DNA of 64,000 bases from contig JAKGHH010000002.1 of NCBI GenBank assembly GCA_022828595.1, positions 107,443,254 to 107,507,253 of the forward strand. Reading direction: 5' to 3'. Shown here one piece after another: positions 20,640-29,863 of this stretch. The notes under the pieces were generated by a model. That model did no database searches and was not told the origin of the DNA. It worked only from the letters and a program-made list of their open reading frames with translations. The stretch is from Nelumbo lutea (taxonomy: Eukaryota; Streptophyta; Magnoliopsida; Proteales; Nelumbonaceae). The first letter of the stretch is position 1; the number at the start of each line of letters is the position of its first letter. The position numbers and the translations under genes are program-made.

Positions 20640-21130
20640 TATTATCACTTTTTTTTACACTTTTTTAAAATTTATTATGACTTTTGAAAACATCTATAAA
20701 GCCCTCGTCATTGAGTTTTATTGTTCAAAACTCACCTCTGTTTTAAGATTTTTGTTAGATGACCTTTAGCAACCATGTATAAAAGCTCCTCACACCTGGG
20801 GCGTCTGACACGCACATTCTATCATGCATTGGAAATATCTCCCATACTTATTAGTTGTTATCCTTGGGAGATGTTCTCAATGCACGGTGTAGATGTGCCT
20901 ATGAGGTGCCCATTTGTGAGGAATAGATCCCGTCACCCTTAAAATGGTCAGTTAATCTTATAGAAATATTTAGACAAAATTACTTTGAAATGGCCAACCG
21001 ATCATCTAACAGAAATCGTAACGAAGGTGAATTTCATACAATAAAACTGAATGATTGGGGGATCTGGGGATGTTTTGAAAAGTCATGATGAATTTGAGAA
21101 AAATATAAAAATGTAATAACGAATTTCAAA
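20640..21130. repeat. Imperfect large inverted repeat
   Basis: The left arm (20660-20770; TATGACTTTTGAAAACATC, GTTTTATTGTTCAAAACTCACC, TTTGTTAGATGACC) pairs, with mismatches, with the right arm (21000-21115, reversed; CATGACTTTTCAAAACATCC, TTTTATTGTATGAAATTCACC, TTCTGTTAGATGATC). The loop contains a diverged repeat of CACACTTGGGTGCCTCACATG. It may be an old foldback MITE. No clean ends or target duplication were found. Confidence 0.55.
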
Positions 21131-22500
21131 TAAATAAAAGAAAAAAACCGGAGAAAGTCAGGATAAAAGCTAAAAATATAAGGCTCCCCACACTTGGGTG
21201 CCTCACATGCACATGTATGATGCATTGAGAATATCTCAATAACTTAATAGTATGAGAGAGGTTTCCAACGCATAATAGGATGTGCGTGTGAATCGCGCTG
21301 GTGTGGAGCAGATCCGATGTACAACATGTAGCTATAGCTATAGACAAAAGATGATTAAAAAAATCTGCTGCATATTTGAAGACAGTCAGTCACATGCAAC
21401 CCTGTAGCATAAATAGTCCATTTTTTAATAGGTTGGATTAACTGCTCACAAGTCACGGGTTGTTCTCACGTTGCAGCGTGCATTTTACCGTTTTTTGATC
21501 TATGGTGAAGATTGACGTAAACCAGCTGGTGGTAGAAATTAATCCAAGTTCATGCAAATACTCTATATATGGGACACTGGAAGTAAGGCTCCTCGTGCTA
21601 TTTCAGATATCGTAGCGAAGATTTCTGCCATTCTCATGGCATTTCATTTAATTAATTCATTATCTTGGGAGATAATTATTAATTAAGTTATCTAGATTGT
21701 GGGAAATAATCAGACAAATTTTAGGGCAAATGGGGCTATTAACACTCGACTTACATGAGTTCGCATCTGCGCCTTACAACGTGGCGTTCCACACTTTCCC
21801 AAATAAATTTAATCATGAAATTTATCATTTTTATCTCCATGTTCTATTCTTGTAATGGACAATTTTGTCCAATGATGTTTTGACATTTATCTTTTCCTGA
21901 TGCAAAAGTAATTTATTCACTTGGGAGAAAGGCAAGTAAGTGATATATCAAGGGAGAATATATTTACCGTGCATGGGGCCCACACTTACCAAAAGCTGAA
22001 TATGAAAAAGTTGACCAATTTTCTCTCCCAATTTATGAAAGAAAAAAGAAAACAAACAGGCCTTAACCCTCCAAACTTTCATAAAAATGATTTAATTATG
22101 GTAACTTGGTATCATGTTAAAATCTTGTTTCTTCATCTTTGTTTTGTTGTATTTTATTTGATATTTGTAGAATTCTGCCACACATTCACCCGGCGTTTTG
22201 CCGGGTCAAGGTCCTGGTTGAATTAATTTCAAAATAATGATATCGACCCAAAAGTGCTTACGTGGTCGTGGGTTTCGGATTTGATGAATTGTTGTCTTCC
22301 ATTTCCATCGTTGCGCGGTGAAATCTAATAGCTTCTTCCAACCAAATAAGAGATTTGACAGTTTATTATTAATAGTATAAAGATTTTTTATTAATATTTA
22401 AATTATACTTCATCTTGTTTGTTGATCTTTCTTATTGCAATTTCTTGGTGTTTGTGGAATTTTGTTTTAACTCACGAATCACGATGAAGATGGCTTCAAA
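21131..22500. other. Intergenic sequence, no gene recognised
   Basis: The stretch 21181-21320 repeats in diverged form the block at 20790-20910 (CTCACACCTGGGGCGTCTGA / CCCACACTTGGGTGCCTCAC). The longest frame (about 100 codons from 21921) has no protein-family resemblance that I can see. Confidence 0.5.
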
Positions 22501-22503
22501 CCA

Positions 22504-22672
22504 AGTGCCCGTTTGGGAGGGTTTTAAGCAGCGTTTTCTTGCTAAAAGCCCCAAAAGTAATAGTCATGTTTGGTAAGAAACCAAAAGAATAAAGCTTACA
22601 TTAGCCCAAAAATAACTTTGTGTGGTGAAATTAATCCGTGTAAAATGCAAAAACACTCCCAAACGGATACCT
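22504..22672. mobile_element. Probable MITE with inverted ends
   Basis: The left end GTGCCCGTTTGGGAGGGTTTT pairs with the right end AAAACACTCCCAAACGGATAC. The interior has no coding capacity. No convincing target duplication was found, so the superfamily is open. Confidence 0.6.
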
Positions 22673-22913
22673 AGTCATCAGGCAATTGCTCGGGTCAAGG
22701 TCAACGTCAAGGTCATAGAATCTGCTATGAATACAAGCGTACGAAATACGAAATGAATGGTGCTAGGTTTACTTTTAAAATAATGGAATCTGCAATGAAT
22801 ACTAAGGTAAGATAAGGGATACGAAATCAACCACAAGTGCACATGCCAAGCCTTCTTTTTTTATTTTGGCCTTTTTAAGATTAAGTGTTCAGTATAGTGT
22901 ATACCCCTGCCAA

Positions 22914-23092
22914 GAAATCATTTATTAAGTCTCCCCTTCCCCCAATTGAATTGGGAATGCCCCCAAGTCTCCCCATCCCCCAAAACAGCATCCCCTTGAG
23001 TAAATCGGAAATCCCCCTTGACAAATCATTTATTAAGTCTCCCCATCCCCCAGTAAACAGCATCCCCGTGAATTAGGAATGCCCCTTGACAC
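22914..23092. repeat. Tandem duplication rich in CCCC
   Basis: AAATCATTTATTAAGTCTCC occurs at about 22916 and again at about 23022. Each copy is followed by CCCATCCCC-type runs and CAGCATCCCC, giving two diverged units of about 107 bp. Confidence 0.75.
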
Positions 23093-23398
23093 TGAACCCA
23101 ATTATACAATCATATTATGAATTTTGGGGGTAGATTGAACTCAAATTACCTCTTTCTTATTTTTATTTTTTATTTTTGAGAGGGGGGTTGGGGCGGTTTT
23201 TAGTTCCACGAATTGGAACCGATGGACTTGTTTTGGGTTTTGTTCATTTTTCGGTAAGTTACTTACTTGGGTAAATGCATTTACTTTGCTTTTATCCATG
23301 TTCTTTTATTTCTCACATAAATAAGGTAATGGCCATTTTAGCATAAAAATCCATTATTAAAAGGGGTGTTTTTGTCCCATTCAAGTGTTAGCAACTTT

Positions 23399-23433
23399 CT
23401 CCTAGGTGGGAAAGTTATTTACCCACCTAGGAG
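23399..23433. repeat. Perfect 12-bp hairpin
   Basis: CTCCTAGGTGGG, an 11-base loop, then CCCACCTAGGAG. It is isolated, with no run of T on either side, so there is no basis for a terminator call. Confidence 0.85.
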
Positions 23434-23833
23434 ATGGGTATCACTTATTCGTGAAAATAAACTTTCTATGGAGATTCTTGGTTAATGAGAACCAAAGTCC
23501 TATTGACCAATTTTCCCCCCTTTCAAAATACAAAAAAAGAACTCCCCTCATAGAGTTTCGATTATTATTGGTTCTGAACTGGTTTCATCCTGTGCTGAAC
23601 CGATTCAGACCCGACTTGACTTATATATGTATATGTATGTATTTATTTATTTATTATAATCGACTTTGTTGGATCAGACCCAATTGTCTTGAGAATTGAT
23701 CAATTCGCTTCTACGTCTAAAAGTTATAGACCCTATCAAGTTCAGGTCGGTTTCAAAGTCCTCAATATTTCATGTTAGATTAGTTCTGATTCTTGCTGGT
23801 CCCGACCTAGACTCAACTCATTGACAGCTCCAA

Positions 23834-23881
23834 GTGGATGGGTGGTGGTGGTGGTGGTGGTGGTGGTGGGGGGGGGGGGGA
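23834..23881. repeat. GGT microsatellite joined to a G run
   Basis: About nine TGG units run into about 13 consecutive G bases. Slippage and assembly error are likely here. Confidence 0.95.
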
Positions 23882-23991
23882 TTGCAATCTGACCTGATGA
23901 CCCATGTGGATTCCAATGTTCCATGTAACCCGTTTGACATGTCTATATTGGTAGCATATCAAAACTCATCTCAACCTTCAATACTCAACAC

Positions 23992-24279
23992 TATGGTTTT
24001 TAAAACCGACCCGAAGATCGACCGGTCAAGGGTCCAATTCCTAGGTTGAACGGTCGACCCGTTCTGACAAAAAAAAAAATTAAAAGACTAAAAAATTAAT
24101 AAAAATAAAAAATGGTGAAAACCGTTGAACGGTTCAAATGCCTGGGTCAGTGATTTGTTGACCAAATCAATGTATTTTTTTGCAAATATCTGGTTTTGGG
24201 GAAAACGGAACCAATCACCTGATCGGTTCTTGATTTTTTTGATCTGACCATCCGGTCTGGTCCGGTGTTGAAAACCATG
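23992..24279. mobile_element. hAT-like MITE, CATGGTTTTTAAAACC family, copy 3
   Basis: It starts TATGGTTTTTAAAACCG (first base changed from C) and ends GTGTTGAAAACCATG. The flanks CTCAACAC (23984-23991) and CTCAACAC (24280-24287) form a perfect 8-bp duplication. The interior shares TTCTGACAAAA, GTTGAACGGTT and GGGAAAACGGAACC with the other copies. Confidence 0.93.
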
Positions 24280-24287
24280 CTCAACAC

Positions 24288-25489
24288 ACTAAGATGTATG
24301 AAAAGGTTTAACCGATTATTCTGTATTGCCGATTACTTTCTACTTCCCACATGAGAGGCCTCATTTGTTTTTCAGTAAACAGGAATAGGTGAGTTGATCA
24401 GCATCAGAATTGATCAATTTATCCATGTTATCTTTCGTTATTTGTGGTTCCATAGGAAAAAAAAGAAAACGATTTCTGAGTGCAGTAGTTGTCTAAGTAT
24501 TACCCTCCATGTGTGCACCGAGCCAAGCGTAGGTGTGGGCGTGTGTGAGCTACACCTTCGCGTTTTTCTTCTTTGACTGTTTTAACCATTTAAATTTTGT
24601 ATTTATTATTGGGAGAATAACGGTTCATCCCAGGGTCAGAATTCATATGCACAAAGTACAATTGGGATAGGTGTCAACTCAAAGTTGATGCTAATTCAAG
24701 GGCGAAGTTGATGCTAATTCAAGGGCGGGTATGGGTGCATAGAGTGTGGTTTTCTGACATTTTGAATGTTTATAGATTTACAGTGAAAATCAGAAATCTG
24801 CATTAGGCCTGTCCGTAGTTTTTTGTTTATTTTAAATGTTCCTTTTTTGTACCTTTTCATGTTTAGCTCTATGTGTCTCTTTGAACAATTGCCTTGTACA
24901 TTGTTTTGGAGAAACATCTCTCTAAAAGGACACATCTGTGTCCATTCGAGTGGTTGAGAGCACTCTATAAATAGAGCGTTGATCAATCTAGTGGTATAGA
25001 ATAAAACATACACCACTTCATCTTGGAAACTGATTTGCAATCACCCGGTTGCACCATAAGTGGCACGATTCAGCCCGTTTTATACTATAATTTCTCAATG
25101 TGATGTTAACCTTCCATATTAGTTCTGCAACACTATTCACTCTAGGAAATTAGAGTGACACCAAGTTCCATTCTCCTTTCTAATTATAATTTTTACATCA
25201 ATCATAAAATCACATTTATTGAACTTTATCTCTTTTACCCCTATAATAGAAAATTAGATGTTGTCAATAATTCCATATTTCTCCAAGATTGAACCATTTA
25301 ATGGAATCAACTATAAGCATTAGAGACAATGCTTTCTCTTTGCCTTAGAACTAGGGGAAACCTCTGCTTTGGTTGAACTAGACCCAATAAACATGGAGGA
25401 ACCAGCCCATTCCGTCATTATAGAACACTAGTTCATGCTAATCACATCCAATCATTCATAGTTTTTATATTTTCCCTATATATATATAT
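24288..25489. other. Intergenic sequence, no gene recognised
   Basis: A 21-base word (TTGATGCTAATTCAAGGGCG) is repeated in tandem at about 24687-24725. A minus-strand frame at 24714-25040 has no recognisable protein features. Confidence 0.5.
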
Positions 25490-25758
25490 TTATTTATTAT
25501 ATTATTTATTTTTATAAAAACCATGTATACATATATGATAAAAATAGCTGAAAATAGGTTGTAGTTTTTGTTTTTCTTTATATAAACTATTATAATTTCT
25601 TTTCCTTTTAATAATTTATTAAATTTTTTAAAAGTTAAATTGGGTCAGATCAGATTAAGATATCTGACATCCTTAATGAATTCAGATTTAAATCAATATT
25701 TATAAGATCTGATTGAATCTAGGATTTGAATATATCCTTATTCGAGTTTGCATCCCTA
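25490..25758. mobile_element. hAT-like MITE remnant ending TTTGCATCCCTA
   Basis: The right end GAGTTTGCATCCCTA mirrors the TAGGGCTGCAAAT end of the element at 52013-62720. The AT-rich interior and the GATCTGA/GGATTTGAATAT words are also shared with it. An inverted partial copy lies at 10316-10540. The left end is not found. Confidence 0.65.
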
Positions 25759-25842
25759 CGGTCCTTCACCCATATCGAGGGCTGTCAATTTTGAATGTTT
25801 CTACTTGGACAACAAGAAGATAATTTGCCATTTTGTAATTAA

Positions 25843-25960
25843 GGCTCAATTTGGTAGGAGTACAAATACAAATATGTATTATACAAATACATACAAAATA
25901 ATACAAATACAAGGTTTTACACTCTACAAATTTGTATTTGTACTCCTTCCAAACTGAACC
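25843..25960. mobile_element. Tourist-like MITE, 118 bp, TSD TAA
   Basis: It starts GGCTCAATTTGGTAGGAGTA and ends TACTCCTTCCAAACTGAACC. It is flanked by TAA at 25840-25842 and 25961-25963. The hairpin continues through ACAAATACAAAT / ATTTGTATTTGT. Confidence 0.9.
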
Positions 25961-25963
25961 TAA

Positions 25964-27009
25964 GGTTTTTCTACATAAGAAACATGTCTCTAGAGTATAC
26001 TTCAACGGCCTTGCAATTGCCCGGTCTCCTTCATCAATATATTTTTTAAACCTGAAACGTCGACGTAATCAAGAAGCAAAATCGACCTCTTTTATCTATA
26101 AAAAGAACCAACGTGGGAACTAAGGAGGATGTCATAGCTTGGTTCGTTCTTGATCTGATAACCGAGAGAAGAGGATCTTCTTCATCAAGGTCACCTCTCT
26201 CTCTCTCTCTCTCTCTCACTCTTAGGTTCACTCCTAGTCTCATAACACAGAGAGGAGGATCTTCTTCCTCTCTCTCTCTCTCTCTCGCCAAAGGTATTCT
26301 GTATTTTTTTCCGTTTTATCTTCCTAATTACTTAATCGAAGGAAGATAAGTCCTAGCAACATCCCTACATGGCAGGGATGCAAATTGGTCCGGTTGAGGC
26401 CAGACTGTGGGTCTGATCCTACTCTCTAGTTGAGTTTGGGTTTTTACATGTCTTTAGCTCGGAAGGTGTTCGGGCCTCAAACTAGGAGACGATGTTCAGC
26501 CATATCAAAACAATTCATTAGTGATTATCTATGTTTCTGGTTTTAGTTTTATTTAGTTCACTAGTTGAACTGAACCTATCTTAAAATATCGGATGAAAGG
26601 AAAAAGGTGTGTTTGATCAGTTTCTCATATTTTTAATTTGTTATTTTGCCAGGCAGTCCTAAGTGGATCAAAGAGACAAAGTTGGTGTTTGATAATATTG
26701 AAATGGGATCTGATATCTAAACAAACTCACGTTTTACAGGTTGGATCTTGATTATGTTAACAAATACCTCATAAAAGAAAACAGATGTCTTCGTTTTAAA
26801 GATGGTCCATACTGATTGAAATGTCTTCGTTTTTTTTTTTTTTTTTCTAATATTACAATTGCTCTAAATTCTAAAATGCAAAAATATGCAGATTATTTTT
26901 TTTTTGTTTTCAGATATCAAATTTGTAAAAAGAGCTTTCTGCTCTTAAGATATTAGACTTAAGTTTATCAAATAACACCTAAGGGTATATATTTTAGCAT
27001 ATTCATGAG
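25964..27009. other. Intergenic sequence, no gene recognised
   Basis: Two CT-rich runs (26196-26218 and 26270-26286) lie within a diverged direct duplication of GAGAGGAGGATCTTCTTC-like words. Long T runs occur near 26831-26847. At 26373-26400, CAGGGATGCAAATTGGTCC resembles a hAT-like end, but no partner end is seen. Confidence 0.5.
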
Positions 27010-27230
27010 TTATTTTGGTTTATTTGTGGAATTGGAATCAAAATCCCTCAGAATTGGAAACAGAATGATATATTTCTATAACTTGTTTGGTTCAAACAAG
27101 AATGGAAATCGGAATTAGAATCAGCTGAAATGAGGTTTCATTTTCAAGGAGAGAAATGGGGGAATGCCATTCCACCCAACAAGTTAAATTAAAGCGGTTG
27201 GAATCGGAACAAATGGAACTCTAACCTAGC
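27010..27230. mobile_element. Fragment of the Harbinger-like MITE family of 38021-38326
   Basis: It shares, in the same orientation as 38021-38326, GGAATTGGAATCAAAATC, TGTTTGGTTCAAACAAGAAT and TTTCATTTTCAAGGAGAG. The ends are decayed and no target duplication is visible. Confidence 0.55.
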
Positions 27231-27777
27231 TACTCTGTTTGCCTATTCTAGTATCCCTTTGACCCTTCATCTTCTTTCTACTATGCTGATTCAGATCGTC
27301 TCTCCCTTTCAGTCTGAACGGTTGGAAGTCTAGGTGTGGCATCTCCACTCTCAAGGGTACCACAGAACTTTGGGCAGCAGGTCTGGTAAATTGGTTCACT
27401 TAAGAATGACAGGCAGCAAATCAAAGCCTTTCCCCTTTCAACTCACTCTCCGGCGCACCGTAGGACTCCGCAAGGCATGAGGCCTAGTATCTAGTATTCC
27501 GGTATTCATCTTAATCTTTTTATCTCACAATTATTCTAACACTTTGCATTAAAATATCTTCGTTTGTGATTCGGGTTTTCCCCTTTCAATCTCACTTTTA
27601 AGTTTGTCTAAAAAGAAATAATGTAGTAATTTAACATTGAAGACTATTTATTGACAAGATGGATGCATTTTTCTTTAATTCTAGATAAATGGATTTATAT
27701 AGTTCATGATCAAAGCATATGCGTTATGTCAATCATGTTATTCACATAATTTCTGTCCAAATCAGTCATATTGTTTT

Positions 27778-28367
27778 GGGATTATAGCAGTTAAGGGCAA
27801 CTTTTGTCCCTTAATATCAATAAAAGTAATATATTTAATAAAATTTCAAAAATGGGTTAACTTTTTAAAGATAATATCAATCAAGGGTAAAAACACTATT
27901 CATATTCTTCCTTTTGCAATTCATTCACCGGCGCTGTCCGCCTTAGCCTTAGCATTCGGCAATGCCTCCGTCTATCTCCGCCACCTCCGCCTCCGTCTTC
28001 GGCAACGTTGTCGAAAGTGGACAGAAACAGAGGCGGCGGCGGTAGCGCTGGTGGTCATTCCTCTACCCTATGCCGCCACCTCCGCCCACCAACACCACCA
28101 CCGCCTCTGCCTACACCCACCTCTGGTAACGTTGCCGGAGGTGGAGGCGGAGGTGGCAGAGATAGGTGGAGGCATTGCTGGAGGGGGCAGTGGGTGGCGG
28201 CGGACGGCGACGCCGGTAAATGGATTGTAAGAAGAAGAAGATGAACAATGTTTTTGCCCTTAATTGATATTATTTTTAAAAAGTTAACCCATTTTTGATT
28301 TTTTTTTTAAATATATTACTTTTATTGATATTAAGGGCCAAAAGTTGCCCTTAACTGCTATAACCCC
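27778..28367. mobile_element. Pack-MULE, 590 bp
   Basis: Terminal inverted repeats of about 125 bp start GGGATTATAGCAGTTAAGGG on the left and GGGGTTATAGCAGTTAAGGG on the right (reversed). The flanks TATTGTTTT (27769-27777) and TATTGCTTT (28368-28376) form a 9-bp duplication with one mismatch, the length typical of MULEs. Between the AT-rich arms is a sharply GC-rich block (27925-28240), full of CCGCCACCTCCGCC and its complement, that looks like captured gene sequence. It is open in two overlapping frames, but its composition gives that little weight. The donor is not recognised. Confidence 0.88.
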
Positions 28368-28489
28368 TATTGCTTTTTGTCTTTTGTTTTTCGGTTGATA
28401 AAGTTCAAAGTAGCTATCAAAATCGCCCAAAGGTATTGCGTTTAATCAGTATCATCTGGCCCATCAACACTTTATTGCAACTTTGCAAG

Positions 28490-28870
28490 TGTAACAGATC
28501 CATTATAAGGAAAATAATCTTTGATACTGGAAAGACATGGTACTAAAAAAGCTTTGAACAATCAAAGCACCCTGTGAATTTTGAAGAATACCACATTATT
28601 GGTCACCCCTTTTATGATATTAGTTGATTGGAGCCTGAATCTTCTGCAAAGTAAAAATTTTATGCACATAGCATCTAGCCACATATTGGGAATATTTCCT
28701 GCACATATCTATTAAATTCATGGGGAGATGTTTCAAATATATGACTGAATTCTCATTTATTTACAGTGTGCAGAGTTTTTGCTTGCAGAGAATCCCATCG
28801 CAGTTGACTGGCTGTAAGTTTTTCTGATATCATATCTTTCCAGCATCATAGTTGAATCCATTATAAATTA
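28490..28870. repeat. Dispersed direct duplication (with 18545-18980)
   Basis: This is the second copy of the collinear blocks described at 18545-18980. It is followed by a hAT-like remnant with TTCACAGCCCC (29044-29054), comparable to CATTGACAGCTCC at 23820-23832. Confidence 0.55.
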
Positions 28871-29469
28871 GCTGTTTGATTTAATCAAGCCTTGTTAGGT
28901 CAGGCCCGATCGTCCCAATGACTAATTGGTTCGTTACTGACTCTAATTTTATAGAACCATTAGGGTCTGGTTTGATCCTAAGTCTACCTATTTTAACTAT
29001 CAGTTTGCGACCTTCTACCATGTTCCAAGGCAGACCTGACCCATTCACAGCCCCCTAAGCGATGCACTAGAATATATCTCTATACTTACTGCATAGGACA
29101 CCAATTAAGTTACAGGTCATTGGACTGTTTCTTCAAATGGGTAGAAAGGAGGAACCTTTAATTTGACATTTCCCTCCAAACCCCAATCTTATCTATAGTA
29201 AAAACGTCTTACAACACAACTTATAACATTCTCAACCAATCTAAAAAAATGACGTTAGAACTCAAAATGCCTGGTTAGTACTGGTGTGAAGCATTCCAAT
29301 AACCATGGTACCAAATATCACCTAAGTATGTGTTTTGAGAGGACACCATTATGACATATACCTTGGAGATCAAGATTTAAGGTGCAACTAGGGTTGACCA
29401 AGTTAACATTTTACATTGCTTCAGGCTTGGGCCTTAAGTCGGGTCCATTCAAATTTTTATAAAAACCCA

Positions 29470-29662
29470 ATCCATATTCACCCTTGGGACGGGGATGGGG
29501 TCCCCATGGGGCAAGGAGTGCTCTTCCCATCCCCGTGCTGTTCCTGCCAACAAAGATGAAAATTTCCCCGTCTTCGTCCCAGGGGAAAATCATCCCCATC
29601 TCTACCCCATCCAGGGCAGATGCCCATGGGTATTGGAGAAATGGGAAAAATTGCCATTCTTA
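29470..29662. mobile_element. Fragment of the TAGGGATGGCAAT family
   Basis: GC-rich sequence with GGGACGGGGATGGGG and CCCCATCCAGG ends TTGCCATTCTTA followed by TGTTTGAT. That mirrors the right end of the element at 35469-36047. The left end is missing. Confidence 0.6.
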
Positions 29663-29732
29663 TGTTTGATAAATAACTCTATTTAAAATTAATTATTGCT
29701 ATTTTTGTTTTATAAAAAAATATTAATAATAG

Positions 29733-29768
29733 TATATAAAATGTAAATAATTATTAATATTATATAAA
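29733..29768 (+). promoter_or_regulatory. Candidate TATA boxes of the kinase gene
   Basis: TATATAAA occurs at 29733-29740 and again at 29761-29768, about 125 and 97 bp upstream of the ATG. The surrounding sequence is very AT-rich, so either match could be chance. Confidence 0.35.
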
Positions 29769-29863
29769 ACAATTGTATACTATTACATGTTTTTATTATT
29801 TATCTTTAAATTAACAAGTTCCCTGCATAGAACGTAGTTTATTTCAATTCTCAGGTCTTTCCA

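Noticed and set aside
23399..23433. Hairpin as a transcription terminator
   Set aside because: There is no adjacent gene end and no T run. Rho-independent terminators are not expected in plant nuclear DNA.
27706..28244. Long overlapping plus-strand frames in GC-rich sequence
   Set aside because: They cross the Pack-MULE inverted repeat and a CCGCC-rich core. Several frames are open at once because of composition, so none is called as a gene.
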